From Lineolata rhizophorae (lineage: Eukaryota > Ascomycota > Dothideomycetes > Lineolatales > Lineolataceae), in assembly GCA_010093515.1 (NCBI GenBank), contig MU001671.1:1386535-1450534 (forward strand): a stretch of 64,000 nt of DNA, written 5' to 3'. The notes beneath the pieces were generated by a model. The model was not told the origin of the DNA. It saw only the letters and a list, made by a program, of their open reading frames with translations, and did not search any database. The translations under genes were made by a program, and so were the position numbers. This document shows positions 35,374 to 47,133 of this stretch, piece after piece. Each line of letters starts with the position of its first letter. Position 1 is the first letter of the stretch.

Positions 35374-36264
35374 GCTGCTTCGGCGGTCTGCAGCACGCCT
35401 CCGAGATGATTGCGGTGCGTTCTGGTTCTGGAGTTCGAAAGCGCCGGTTCGGTCCGTCTTGTCCAAGGAACACCACGAGTAGTCATGGTTTCATCCCGGC
35501 GAGCAAGATTAAATGGGAGCGTGGAAACAGGTGCGCGGGCCAGGCTCGTGAGGTGATGTTGACTGTGGCTCGTTCGCCGTTCCGTTCCTCGACTTGTTGG
35601 GGCGCGTGGCGTCGGCAGGGGCGGCCCCACCGGCCCCTGACAGTGTGACGTTGTTCCCCGCTGCCTGGGCGTGGCGCGGGGCATTGGGCGGTCTAGGTAC
35701 CCGCGACGCCACTCCCGCCCCGATCCGCTCGCAGGTCCGGAAGTCATGTATACGGCACAGCAACAGACCGGGATTCAAGGCTGTTCGACGTCTAGTCATG
35801 GGTGATTGTGTTCGAGCGCTTCTCCCCAGCAGAAGATTCAATTTTCTACGCAGTACACAACTCTAGCAGAGAGGAATAGAGAGCACTACATTCCAGCCAA
35901 GCCAAAGCTTGCAAGCTACAATTTGATTGCACAATCTTGAGGCATGACCATTCCTGCACCCGCAGACACACTAGGCACGCGCATCCCGTCGTAAGCAGCG
36001 TGAATAGTACCAAAGGCGCAGCACAGATGAGAAAGCTACAAATTGAAAGGGAGATTACATTGGAATGGAATGGATATCAATCTGCTCACTTCTGCATACA
36101 CTTGCCCCTTAGAAAAGATAAGTATGAGCCATTAAAAATTAAAAAAAAGAAAATGAGAAAAAGGAGCGGGCAGGACGAAAGAGCAAGAAATCCCATATCG
36201 CAGTTTAGCATCACAGCACTCACCCTCTTCCAACACCACCCTGCCCCTCCCTCCCCCCACCAGC
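35374..36264. other. Intergenic between two minus-strand genes
   Basis: About 890 bases with the lipase 5' region on the left and the orphan gene's 3' end on the right. An out-of-frame ATG near 35487 could begin a spliced N-terminal exon of the lipase, but I found no convincing donor. No other gene is seen. Confidence 0.45.
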
Positions 36265-38079
36265 TCACCTCCTCCTCCCCGACCCTCCCACCCTCACCCC
36301 CACCGACGCCGATCTCCCGAACCCCGAACCCCCTCCCTTAGCCCTCGGCTCCCTCCCCGCACTCGAAGACGTCCGCCCCGCGCTCGACGCCGCCCTCAGC
36401 AACCCACCCGCACCGCTCGCGCTCCGCTCACTGTTCCTCGACGCCCTCGCCTCCGGCGGCGCCCGATGCGAAGCCGATCTCGCGAGTCCGCCCCAGCCGC
36501 CACTCCTCCCGCCGCCGTGCCGCGCCACGCCGTGGCCATAGTCGTGGCCGTGGCCGTGGCCGTGGTCGTAGCCGTGTCGGCTCGGCGCCGTCACGGCCGA
36601 CGACGACGACGGCCTCAGCAGCGGCGGCCGCGGTGGCGCTGGCGTGCCCAGGAGCGGAGCTGGCCGTGCGTGCGGTGCGGGATGGGCGCGGTGGTGTCGG
36701 GTGTGGTCTGCTGACGGTGGCGGGGGTGGTGGAGCTGCATGAGGGTGTACGTGGGCGGAAGATGAGCCGGGGCGCGAACGGAAGGGGAGGGCGACGGTGT
36801 TGGGGCGAGGGGGGAGGGTGTGAGGGGAGATGTCGCGGCGGGAAGGAGGAGGAGGGAAGGGTGCGCCGGTGTTGCGGAAATGTGATGGGTGTTCGGGGAG
36901 GGGCGCGTGGTGTGGAAAGTGGTCGTGGTCGTGGCTCGGAGGACGGGGCAATTGGTCGCGGCGAGAGGAGTGAGATCTCACGGAAGTGGTCTGAGAAGCG
37001 GGGTAGCTTGGGAGGTTGAGAGTAGGGCAAGGCCGCCCAAAGGGGTCGAGGCGCGGGGGATGATGTTGCTGTGTGCTCGGTATAGGCGGCGCGGGTCGAG
37101 GCGCAGGTCCGGTGGGCGAGCTAGACGTCGAACGGGACGAGTCTCCTGTAGGACGCCGTGGGAGTCTGTGGTCGGCTGGCGGATTTGGGGGGGTCGGGCG
37201 TTCTCCCCGCTGATGGAAGGCATGCAAATAATGTGGATGCAGCACGCTCATCGATGCAGGGCCAGATACGTGTGTCGGCCCAGCATATCGCTCCCACATT
37301 AGTTTCTCGTAAGCACCGTCGGAGCTCATTTTGAACCGTTCATCGCCAGGAGCTTGAGGTCGATGTGGTAGTGGTGGCGCTGCTTGCCCGGACTTTGCCG
37401 GTTCAGCCTGCTCCTTGATCGGCTTAATCGCCCCGTACATGTCGCGAAATGCTCTGGCAGTGTCGGCAACTTGACTGACAGTTTCCGTCCCGACCTTGAG
37501 GTAATTTGCCCACCGCTCTCCTCGGGAAGGTTCAATGTCATTCTTTTCTCCGTAATATGTCGGTAGTGTTGGCTGGCCTTCATTGTCGTCTGCGCGATAT
37601 GAAGAATTGTTTTGCGGTTCGTAGTTAGGTGGTGCGGAGTAAGCTGGATAGTGTTGAAAGTGGTAAGGGTAACCCTGGCTGTAAGGTGGCACGTATAGGA
37701 CCGATTGATGGGCAGGAGTAGTTGATGTCTCCGTATGCGTGCTATACGGCAGTCCTTCCCCATGTGCACAGTGAATCTCCTGGTTGGAAAGAGAATGTGG
37801 GCGGCAAGACTCGCAGTCGCACTCAGGACGTTCCTCTGGCGGAGCCGGCCCTGATGTGGACTCGGGCGTTGACGCACCAGGAGAGGGGCTTCGACAAGAC
37901 CTACAGCCGTGGTACCCGCCTGTCTCGGGAAACTTTTGCTGGGAACAGCAATGGAGGTACGGTGAGTAGCATGACGCGTCCGCACTCGGAGCGCTCCCAG
38001 GGCGCTCTTCGTGGGGCGGGCCAGGATGAGAGTGGCTGGAAGAGCGAGAATGGCAATAATGTTGATCCGAGGAGTTCAT
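36265..38079 (-). CDS. His/Pro/Ser-rich orphan protein
   Basis: An uninterrupted frame of 604 residues with ATG at 38079. I do not recognise a family. The N-terminal third is Cys/His/Ser-rich ('CHSRSSSHSHPG', 'CCSQQKF', 'CHGC'-like spacings), followed by Tyr/Pro-rich sequence. One short, ordered-looking segment at about 175-225 has 'RGERWANYLKVGTETVSQVADTARAF', which could be a conserved helix. The C-terminal half is disordered Pro/Arg/His/Ser-rich, with a His-Gly/Asp-Tyr microsatellite region (36541-36575) and many arginines at the end. No signal peptide or membrane segment is seen. Coding is likely because the frame is long and has an ordered core, but part of its openness comes from GC-rich composition. 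Confidence 0.6.
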   Translation of the reverse strand: MNSSDQHYCHSRSSSHSHPGPPHEERPGSAPSADASCYSPYLHCCSQQKFPETGGYHGCRSCRSPSPGASTPESTSGPAPPEERPECDCESCRPHSLSNQEIHCAHGEGLPYSTHTETSTTPAHQSVLYVPPYSQGYPYHFQHYPAYSAPPNYEPQNNSSYRADDNEGQPTLPTYYGEKNDIEPSRGERWANYLKVGTETVSQVADTARAFRDMYGAIKPIKEQAEPAKSGQAAPPLPHRPQAPGDERFKMSSDGAYEKLMWERYAGPTHVSGPASMSVLHPHYLHAFHQRGERPTPPNPPADHRLPRRPTGDSSRSTSSSPTGPAPRPAPPIPSTQQHHPPRLDPFGRPCPTLNLPSYPASQTTSVRSHSSRRDQLPRPPSHDHDHFPHHAPLPEHPSHFRNTGAPFPPPPSRRDISPHTLPPRPNTVALPFRSRPGSSSAHVHPHAAPPPPPPSADHTRHHRAHPAPHARPAPLLGTPAPPRPPLLRPSSSSAVTAPSRHGYDHGHGHGHDYGHGVARHGGGRSGGWGGLARSASHRAPPEARASRNSERSASGAGGLLRAASSAGRTSSSAGREPRAKGGGSGFGRSASVGVRVGGSGRRR

Positions 38080-38706
38080 GTCTCACGGACTCTGCAATAG
38101 ACGGGGAAAAGCTGAAGGACGAAGCCTACCGGCGAGATGGGGCGCTGGCGGTCGCTCTTATAGGCAAACATCAGGCGGCAGCGTCATCTGCGAGAAGAGG
38201 GTCTAGAGCTAGGCTCTCGCTGTTCGCCTAGTAGCCTGTAGAAGCCTGACTCTGTACCTGTATACCTACTTATACAGCCAGGGTCGATCTACTCCAAAGA
38301 TCCTCCCGTACTTTCAGCGTCCGCGCGACCTCGCGTCGTCTCATGTCGGTTGACGTCATTTTCTACGCTGCGCCGCGTTTCAGCGCTGGGAGGAGCAGCA
38401 AAGCCAAGAAGGCGGAAAGGGCGTCTTCAGTGTTCTAGAAGGAGAGGGCCCGTCGTATTGCTGTTGGAGCCAAGCTGACCGGTGAAGATTGCAGGTCGGG
38501 CCCAGACCAGCTGGCCGGTAATGCTGCGCCACAGGATGTTGAAGGGGGCCTTATGCGCCTCGTGGCTTGGTCTTGCGGCGCTAAAATCTTCAACTTTCGT
38601 TATCACGTGCGCACGCGCCCACCCCATCACGACCACGACCACTCGGCCGGCTCCAGAAAAGTGATGGGCAACATGCCTATGGGAACTCGGTCATAACCAC
38701 GCCTCC
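38080..38706. promoter_or_regulatory. Divergent promoter region, orphan / QRI7
   Basis: About 630 bases between divergent starts. It presumably carries both promoters. I could not fix a TATA box or a named operator. Confidence 0.4.
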
Positions 38707-40164
38707 ATGGTCCTGCTGGGGCGCCGGTTACGAGCTACACGCCCAGTATGCAAAGCGGCATGCTTCCAAACGTCCAGCGCACCGTCTGTCAATCGCCCAC
38801 GGCCTCTCGTCACGCTTGCCATCGAAACATCCTGCGATGACACGGCCGTGGCCGTCCTTGAGAAGCACGATAATGCATCTCCCAGCGCGGCGAACAACAA
38901 CCCCGTCGCGACTCTCCACTTCAACGACAAAATCACCTCCGACAACGCCGCATACCGCGGCATCCACCCGCTCGTCGCGCTGCAATCCCACCAGGAGAAC
39001 CTCGCCACGCTCGTCGCGCGCGCCGTCCAGCACATCCCCCGCCGGCGCGCCGCGAGCGAGACCTCGGTCAGCGGCAATGGCGGCGCGGACTCGCGACCGC
39101 CGCCGCCTCGCCCCGACTTCGTCTCCGTGACCCGGGGCCCCGGCATGCTGTCCAACCTAAACGCCGGACTCGACTTCGCCAAGGGGCTCGCCGTCGCCTG
39201 GGGCGTCCCGCTCGTGGGCGTGCACCACATGCAGGCGCACGCGCTGACGCCGCGGCTGGTGGACGCGCTGGCGCGGCCCGCGGCGGCCGACGAACACGCA
39301 GGCGTCGAGCCGGCTTTCCCGTTCCTCTCCCTGCTGGCGTCCGGCGGGCACACGCTGCTGGTGCGCTCGGCGGCGCTGGCGCAGCACGAGGTCGTGGCCG
39401 CGACGCTGGACGTCGCGCTCGGGGACTGCGTCGACAAGGTTGCGCGCGCCGTCGTGCCGGCGTCGCACTCCTCGGCGCTTCCGCCCGGGCCGACGCACGT
39501 CTCCGGCCCGGCCCTCGAGGCCTTCGCTTTCCCGCTCGGAGCCGCGTCCTACTCCAGTTACGTCCCGCCGGCCACCCGCGGCGCCGAAATCGACGCGGCG
39601 TCGTCTCGCGCGTTGTGCGCGCAACCCCGCGGCTGGACCTTCACTCCGCCGCTCGCCCAGACCCGCTCGCTGGCCTTCAGCTTCACGAGCCTGACCGCGC
39701 AGGCGGATCGCCTCGTCGCTCGGCTCGGCGCCGCCATGACCGAAGAGGAGCGCCGCGACGTGGCCCGTGAAGCGCAGCGCGTGGCATTCGAGCACGTCGC
39801 CGGGCGCGTCGTGCTCGCTCTCGAAGCGGCCGACGGCCGCCGGGGAGCGAAGGCCAGGCGGGGCCAAGAGCGTGCTGGGACTGGTGAGGGGCAGAGGGTC
39901 GAGACGTTGGTTCTGAGCGGTGGCGTCGCGGCGAATGGGTTCCTAAGACATGTGCTAAGGCGCGTGCTGGATGTGCGGGGGTTCGCGCATGTGAAGCTGT
40001 GCGTGCCGCCGACGTGGCTTTGCACGGATAATGCGGCCATGGTGGCGTGGACGGGCATTGAGATGTTTGAGGCTGGATGGAGGAGTGGGCTGGGTATCAG
40101 GGCCGCGGGCAAGTGGCCATTGGGAGAGTTGTTGGACGGGAGTTTCGAAAGGATGGGTAATTGA
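38707..40164 (+). CDS. Mitochondrial tRNA t6A37 threonylcarbamoyltransferase QRI7
   Basis: Qri7 (OSGEPL1/TsaD family) transfers the threonylcarbamoyl group to A37 of ANN-decoding mitochondrial tRNAs. It is a single exon of 485 residues. The first 35 or so residues are Arg-rich without acids, like a mitochondrial presequence. The ASKHA core begins 'VTLAIETSCDDTAVAV'. Key motifs are 'SVTRGPGMLSNLNAGLDFAKGLA', the metal-binding 'GVHHMQAHALTPRL', 'FLSLLASGGHTLLV', 'LSGGVAANGFLRHVL' and the C-terminal 'CTDNAAMVAWTGIEMF'. The product is longer than bacterial TsaD (about 340) because of insertions, mainly around residues 260-310, between the core beta-strands. Kae1 (the cytosolic KEOPS paralogue) is less likely given the presequence and the HHMQAH form of the motif. 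Confidence 0.95.
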   Translation: MVLLGRRLRATRPVCKAACFQTSSAPSVNRPRPLVTLAIETSCDDTAVAVLEKHDNASPSAANNNPVATLHFNDKITSDNAAYRGIHPLVALQSHQENLATLVARAVQHIPRRRAASETSVSGNGGADSRPPPPRPDFVSVTRGPGMLSNLNAGLDFAKGLAVAWGVPLVGVHHMQAHALTPRLVDALARPAAADEHAGVEPAFPFLSLLASGGHTLLVRSAALAQHEVVAATLDVALGDCVDKVARAVVPASHSSALPPGPTHVSGPALEAFAFPLGAASYSSYVPPATRGAEIDAASSRALCAQPRGWTFTPPLAQTRSLAFSFTSLTAQADRLVARLGAAMTEEERRDVAREAQRVAFEHVAGRVVLALEAADGRRGAKARRGQERAGTGEGQRVETLVLSGGVAANGFLRHVLRRVLDVRGFAHVKLCVPPTWLCTDNAAMVAWTGIEMFEAGWRSGLGIRAAGKWPLGELLDGSFERMGN

Positions 40165-41411
40165 AGTGAATGCGTTGGTATTTGCATGTATATATTGATG
40201 ATATGACTACCTTGTTGTTTTGGTAAATAGCTCGCGCAAAACTCCCCTTAGTGCTAACTAGCTAATGTCAGCGGACTTCGCCACTCGTTATGTACCTAGT
40301 CACTTCTCCAACAAGTCAATTTGCTGCATCCAGTTCCACTTTCCGAATTCGAAAAGCTAACCAGCGTTAATGCCAAAGTCTTCCGTTATTTGCTGAACCT
40401 AGGGTTCTTTAGAGGTCATTCAGTAAGGAAAGTCCGGTACTGCCCAGGTGAGAAATAATGCAGGCCGGATAACACTGGCTGCTTCACGCCGTGACCAGTG
40501 GAGCGCGCCTTCCTCGGATGGATTCCCGGCGGGCCACTACAGGTCGCTGTGTAAATCACCACTACTTTGGAAGGTACCACCCGTCAGTTGTCGGAAGTGA
40601 CTCCGTCAAAGCCTTCCATTCCGACCCTCATTGCATCAGCGTCAGAAGACGTTGCGTAATTTGATACCAGCTGCGCCTATTCAATTTTGGAATCCCCTAC
40701 AACACTTCGACATGTGCCTAGTTAGAGGGCAGATCCATCATCACATTTTTTAGACAATAGCCAGTTGGGCCATCAACACCGCGGGCATCTAAATCAGTCG
40801 CCCGAACAACAGGCACATATGAACAGCTGACACCACTGGCAGTAGGCCACATCCGCCTGAAAATATGGATTCGTTTCACTACTACCGCAGACGCCGGCGA
40901 GCACGTTATGTGCGCACGTGGTGTCTTGACCACTTCTCTATAGTTGATCAGACCCTGATCATACTGCAATTGCTTCCACGGTGCAACAACACAGTGATTC
41001 TGTCCTTGCGGCTACGACAAGTGACGCGATGTTACAGCTCAATCATGACTACGTGGATATTCTCCTTCACCGCCAACCCTGGCGGCAGGCACTAGGCCAA
41101 AACGCAAGTGCATCTAGACTCAACAGAGGAGCGGAGAAATCTAACTGGTTCAGATTGAGACGATCTAGTAGTGGCTATCTAGCACCCTCGGACACAAAAG
41201 GAAATAGGAAGATACCTTCTACATGGATGATTCGCCGGAAAGCGATAGGAAACACAGAATGACCGGAAAAGGCGCTAATCTCGGAACCTATCTGACGACG
41301 CTACCACCCCTCTCGCACATGGCCCCTCATAGCGTACAGCCGCCCTCGGCAACTTCCAAATTCACCGCCCCATTAAGAGTCCACTCGCGTCAACGTAGTC
41401 CCCGTTCCTTC
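40165..41411. other. Intergenic between convergent QRI7 and CCP1
   Basis: About 1.25 kb containing the 3' ends of both genes. Frames at 40,865-41,262 and 41,223 onwards lack a family and partly lie opposite CCP1. Nothing else is supported. Confidence 0.5.
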
Positions 41412-42662
41412 CTACTCCGTTCTCTTGAACTCAATCCTCGCATCTTCACCGCTCGTAAACGGCACGCCCAGCTCAAACAGCCGCATTGCCGCGTCGCCAA
41501 AATGGGCGAAGAAAAGATCCTGATCCTTGGCGTACTTCTCGACCCACGGCTTGAAGTTCTTGTCCTTGATGAGGCTCATGTCCGTCGGCAGCATCATGAG
41601 CGAGTTGGTCGTGTTGTCCTGGAACTGGGCCGGGCCGTTCCACTTGCGCCAGTGCCACTTCTCCTCGACCAGGAGGCGGTAGTACTCGTTCGTGAAGGTG
41701 ATGGGAGAGAAGGTCCAGGGCCCTTCGAAGCCGGACCGGTCCGTGTGGCAGCGGCCGACGGCGTGCGCGCCCGCCAGCGCCACGATCTCCTGGTCGTTGA
41801 AGCCCATGCGTCCGAAGATGGCGCGCAGGTGCTTCTGGTCCTTGGCGCCGTCTGGGAGACGCCCGTCGGGAGTGCAGAAGGACACGTCGTGGTCCGCGCG
41901 GCCGGGCCGCCAAGGAATCGTCGGGCCGCCCATCTCTTGCACCGCGCAGACGGCCGCCAATGTCCAGAGGTCCGAGTACGAGATCCACGGGAATTTCTCT
42001 GCGGGTGGGTTAGTTTCGGGGTCGAGTTTTAGATGCGGGATAGGGCCAGAACGCACCCTTGATGGGCTCAAGGAAGTCGCGTGCCGCATGCAAGCCCGCG
42101 TTGGCACCGTGGTCCTTCTCGGGCGCGAAGCGCATCGTCGCACCGTTAGAGCCGCCCGTACCGGTCTCCTTGTCGTAGCTGCATCGACCCGTCAGCATCG
42201 ATCCGATCCCTCGAAAGCAACAGTCCAAACTTACGTCCCGCTGGCGTGCCATCCCAGACGCAGCACCACAGGAGCGTAGCTGCCGTCGTCGTAGTCGTCA
42301 TTCTCGATGAGCGCCTCCGCCACCGCATCGTACACTTTCTGGTAGTCCTCCTTCTTGGGCACGAACGGGCCCGTCGGCTTCGGCGTCCCGCCCAGGCCGA
42401 CGCTGGAGAGCATCGGGCTATCCGTCGCATACAGGTACCCGCCGGCGCCCAGAAGGGCAACAGCGCCCAGCCCGAAGATCATGCCGGTCGAGCTACCGCC
42501 CTTGCCGCCGGCCTCGGAGGCGTAGCCGCGGCGCTGCGAGCGGAAGCCATTGGCGCGGAACGCGGGCGCGCGGGCGGTGCGAAATCCGGCGCGGAGAGGG
42601 GTGGTAACGGGCGTCTTGAGCGCGCTGGTGGCGCGAGTGAGAGTGCGGGCTGCGCAGGCCAT
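41412..42662 (-). CDS. Cytochrome c peroxidase, mitochondrial
   Basis: Ccp1 reduces H2O2 with electrons from cytochrome c in the intermembrane space. Three exons on the minus strand: 42662-42235, 42178-42057 and 41998-41412, 378 residues. The first 50 residues form an Arg/Ala-rich presequence. A hydrophobic sorting segment ('[19 protein letters not shown]') follows, as in other bipartite CCP1 leaders. The distal site is R135, W138 and H139 in '[10 protein letters not shown]'; the proximal histidine is in '[12 protein letters not shown]'; the radical-site tryptophan is in 'EGPWTF'; the Asp partner is in '[10 protein letters not shown]'. All catalytic positions are intact. Splice joins give 'HASGTYDKETG' and '[16 protein letters not shown]', exactly the family sequence. 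A CCAAT box at 43142 could be a HAP-type site upstream. Confidence 0.96.
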
Positions 42663-45600
42663 GGTGGAGATGGATTTCGCCGCTGCTCAAGCGCAGATTT
42701 GGCGAACGGGAGATGGAGGAGGTCGGCCGGTGGTGGGGAGGCAAAACAGGAGGTTCAGGAAAAGTTGGGGGCTTCAAAGAGAAGTGGTACTCGCGACGCT
42801 AGCTGCCGAGTCCGTATCAAAAGCGGCTCCGAGCTTCTCCCTTCGTTACTTATGTGGGGTCCCCTGCACGACACGGCTGCAGTCGACGACGCGCAGCACG
42901 GCAGCAACGACAAAGAGCGTGCGCAAAGGACGGGAAAACCGACGCAGAGAGGCAGACGGCGAGGAAGGATGAGGCAGGGCGGAGCGCGTCTGCCTATAAA
43001 AGATCGTACGAGGAGTTTTATAACGAGGGCATTATCCGGCAACAGCCATCCGACCCCCGGCCGCCGCCGATATCAGCCCAAACCCGAGCGTCGGCGAGCT
43101 GTCCAGCGCCCCACGGGCCCCAGCGCGCCCGCCGCCGCCGGCCAATCACGCCGCCCGCGACCGTAATCCGCCGTCCGATTTCCATCTAGATTCCGCCGCT
43201 GAAGTAATCGCCGTGCGCCGCACCTCGCGTTTCGCCGCCGCCGCCTTCGCGTACGGGCCCCCTATCCCACGGCGTGATGGCAACATGTCGAAAGAGAGCA
43301 AAAAGATCCTTCGCCCAGAGATCGCCGAGGTCCTTGGGCGGGGCCCCCAAGGTCTTTTTAAGCTTTTGGTCCGCCACCCCTGTCCGGGCGCCGTTTCGGG
43401 GGGCTGATTTGCCGCACCGCCCATCAGCCGCAAAACCCCTCTTTTGCAACCTGCTGGTGACGCCGCTTCCCCTCACTCTCCTGGCCTCCATCTCGGCCAG
43501 GTTGACAGGGGTGGGCGCCGTGGCTGCACGGCTGGCTGCGCTGCCGATTCGCGTACAGCGGCGCGATCTCCTCGAGCTGAAACGGACGTCCTCGTGGCAG
43601 TGCGGGGAAAAGGTCTCCTATGACGAGCGCCCGGATACATGCAGAGTCGATGCCCAAGATAGGTGGTATGGGGCAGCAAACGTTTAATTCAATGTTCTAT
43701 ACTTAGCGATTTGCTTCGCTGCCATGCCTATAGGTACATCTAGCTTCCTACACGACACGTCTGAAATTTGAACGTCATCGGACAACTTCACCTTGCCTTG
43801 CCTTAGGACAGCACCGTGCAGCAAAGCATAGGGACAGATTCTTTAAATACCTATGCTCTCATCTGCCGTGCCAGCTAGACTGGCGAGGAACCCTTGCGCC
43901 GAAACATCCATTTACAAGTGCCAATTAGAGCGATTTGAGTTCTCGTCGTCATTCGTTCGGTATGTCCTTGGTCCGCCTTGCCATGTCAAAGAGCTGCAAA
44001 GCCATCTACTCCTTGGCCATTTCCCTTTTTAGGCCATACGATTCATTCCTACCATATATTCAACCAATTCAGCTCATCTACGTGCCCATTTAGTTCGAAT
44101 GAATGCCAGGGCAGGCTCGTCGATACGTCATTGACATCCGCATCGCGATGAATCGATTCCAGCATATAAACACTCCGCTCCTGCAAACTCCAGCAAGCCC
44201 AGAGCCAGCATTGTATGCAAGTACGGCATGTTAGGGAACTCCTCATATCTACCTACGCCGTAGAGGATATTACACTAGCCATGCACTAAAGAATTGTTTA
44301 CCATGGTCACGGAAACTCCAGAGGCGAAACGTGTTCTCAAACTGCATGGTAGAGGGCCGTACCGCTACTTCCAACAAATAAGCCGAATTCTTGTCATTCT
44401 TAGACTCACGCTTGAATAACTTATTTAACTAACTTAAGTGCGAAGGATATAAATTGTACCCCAACACGTGCCACGAATAACCAAAATTTAACTAAATCAC
44501 CCAACGTTCATCGTGGCCTTGCTCAGCAAGCCGGTGAGGTGCCACCGCTCGCAATGAAAAAAAAAAACGACATGACCTTACAGTTCAGGGTATTCGTGGT
44601 AAATAGAACTCACTCTCCCGATTCAAAAATCTGTCTAAATCGAACAGGCGTGCATATGGTACGGCGAAATTTTCTCCGCACCGCTATCTAGCGGTATAAA
44701 AAGAACATATAGAAGAGACTGACGAACGATACATGTAATCCCACTATCTGTCACTCTCTTCATCTCCGCAAGCGCATCGAACATGGCGCACGCCATTTCT
44801 CCGATGGCCAGAATTCAAACCCTAACTTACTTGCACCAACTAACCAAAAGAGTGGCACAGTGTCGCACCTTGACGACTGCGCTGATTAGGAGCTATTTCT
44901 TGCTAACACCGACCTCGACGATCGTATCTGGGAAGGGTCTACAAGGCCTGTGGGGCTAGGCAAATTAGCACTGAGCTTTGGCGCTCGCCGATCGCTGACG
45001 CGCCGTTGCTTGCGAAACACAGGAAGTCCTTGAACCTTTAGACACTTGATGTTACGGATGCCAGACCAGACTGACGGAATGGCCATCATCCACCCAACCC
45101 GAAGACGTCCTACCCCCCCGGACGTTGGCAACAGATTCAGGAACTAAGCTAGTTCCTCTTCTGAAGTAAAGTCGCTCTGCCCGAGGGGTCTCGTCTCGCC
45201 CAGGCCTAGAGCTCCAATGCCTAGGTCTTCCATGTCGAGCCGTTCCAAAACCGAGTCGTTTGCCATGAAGGTCTCGGCTCGCTTCTGCCAAAAGCTTTCG
45301 TGTCTGCGTTGTCGGCAGGCGTGCTCTGCTGTCGATAACCCGGCACGGAGCTTAACGAAGACGACTCATTGGGCAAGGTAGCCAGGGTAGAGTAGTCTAT
45401 CCCCGAAGTTAACCTGACGTGGGAGACCGCCACTCTCCGCTAGCAGTCGGTACATATTGACCGAATTCTAGCAGAATCAATGGCGATTGTACTTGGGCAT
45501 CCGGAGTTGTTTCTTTTTCCACGTTCGGCTTTTACCGCTTCGTCCCTTTAAAACCTTTCTAGTCCCCCTTGATAGATTCGCTGTCGAGTTCGAAATGCGA

Positions 45601-47133
45601 TCCTTATCTCTAAGCCAGCCATAAAGCTTCGACTTCCGTATCCCAAGCTCATCGGATAGGGGTTGGGGCTTCACTCTTTCTCCGATGACAACTCTCTCCC
45701 GGATTCATTACAGTGTTGGCTCATCCAATCTCGTACGGGCTAGTCTTCGGGACGGCCTAGCATCCTACTGACGGCCGTCTACTTGACTTCGAGGGGGTAT
45801 TTCTTGATCCTCTTCCCGCACCTCGTCCTTCTTTTCACAGCAGAGCTTGGAAATCTGCCATCTTCGCCCGCCATTCGGACTTCGTGGCTTTGCGTTTCAA
45901 GTTGTCTCGGGCATACGAAGCCGCATCCTAGCAGGACGTCTGGCTTCCCCCCTAGATCGGGCGCTGATTCGCCTTGCGCAGGTTCGCAGCGGGCCGCGTG
46001 GGCATGCTGAGATTATCGAAGTCGGACATCGATACGAGCGTTGCTTGCTGGCAAGTAACTCAGATTAAAGTAGAGCTGAGTATAGCGACGCTATCAGGAT
46101 AACAGCGCGGTCTTAAAGAGAGAATAACCATTTCGGTTTATTGATTTCGATCATGATATATGGATGTTTCTTCAGAACAAAAGGCCAGCTGAGTAAGGGG
46201 AAGAGGAAGAGTGACAGAGAGAAGAAGAGAATTTCAAGGTGGTTCCTGTCGGGCGTCCTCCGTACCTGCCTACTATAACGTTGCCACGTTGCTCAGGTCG
46301 GAAGACGCTACGGACCAACCCGGGCTCCAAGGTCTAGTGCCTGCCTATGCAGAATGCATTTCTCGAAACTGTGGAATCGACGGCGCTATATTGGCGGAAG
46401 GAGCGAAAGAGACGAGGCTGAACGAGGGCAAATTCTATTCCCAGGCCATGGCATAGTTCTTGCACCTTTCGAATATTAGTACTTGGTCCACTCTCTTCAA
46501 TTTGCTGACCGTGACCGAGAACACCACCATTCTAATGACTATCATGCCTAGTCATTGCATATGACGCTGACTGGTCATAAACACGCGATGAGCTGGAATT
46601 CCTGTTGAAAAAAAAAAAATGCACAGGCACATGTTTTTACGTCATCTTCAAACCACCCGCTAAAGGAGAAACTGCAAGCAACTAGCGCATTTGCAGCATG
46701 ATATCGTAGGGGTTTGCTCACTCACATACTAGGGTGCGGCTAGAGAACTCGGTGGGCATCCGCCGAAAAATACCATTCGGCTGGCGAGCGGCTCTAGACG
46801 GAAGATTACCAGAAAAATGAGCAGTTTTCAACGATTGCCTACGTTGCATTTAGTGATTCAACTGTAAGTCCATATGGCTTCTACACTATTATCGCTTTGA
46901 ACCTAACCTATATTGCCTTGGACCATCGGCAATGAAGCGTGTTGTCTAAATAAGCCAATAGAATTATGTTAGTTACGTCTGTGATGAATACTACATAGAT
47001 AACGCAAGAAAAGTGGCAATTATTATTCTTCCATCTGAACCGTGGCGCGACACCTTTTCCATATGCAAGACTATCGGTAGTCACAAGCAACGCCACTTCC
47101 TTGGGGACCCGGACAACACCACCTACCGATAGC
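42663..47133. other. Gene-poor 4.5-kb spacer
   Basis: The left 1 kb is GC-rich and probably the CCP1 promoter: a CCAAT at 43142-43146, and a TATAAAA-like element on the minus strand at about 43015-43024. From about 43,700 the DNA becomes AT-richer, with poly-A runs (44,557; 46,608). No gene was found apart from a weak helix-turn-helix scrap at 45,477-45,674. Confidence 0.5.
45477..45674 (-). pseudogene. Possible pogo/CENP-B-type helix-turn-helix scrap
   Basis: A short open stretch without an ATG translates to 'LSDELGIRKSKLYGWLRDKDRIS' followed by basic residues. This spacing, a first helix, then 'GI.KS.LYGWL..KD.I', resembles the N-terminal DNA-binding HTH of pogo/Fot1 DNA transposases and CENP-B. 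No DDE domain or terminal inverted repeats were recognised nearby, and the surrounding frames are short. It may be a remnant of a DNA transposon; the match is by eye and could be chance. Confidence 0.3.

Noticed and set aside
39157-40187. Antisense frames opposite QRI7
   Set aside because: Same composition effect; QRI7 has all catalytic motifs in the sense frame.
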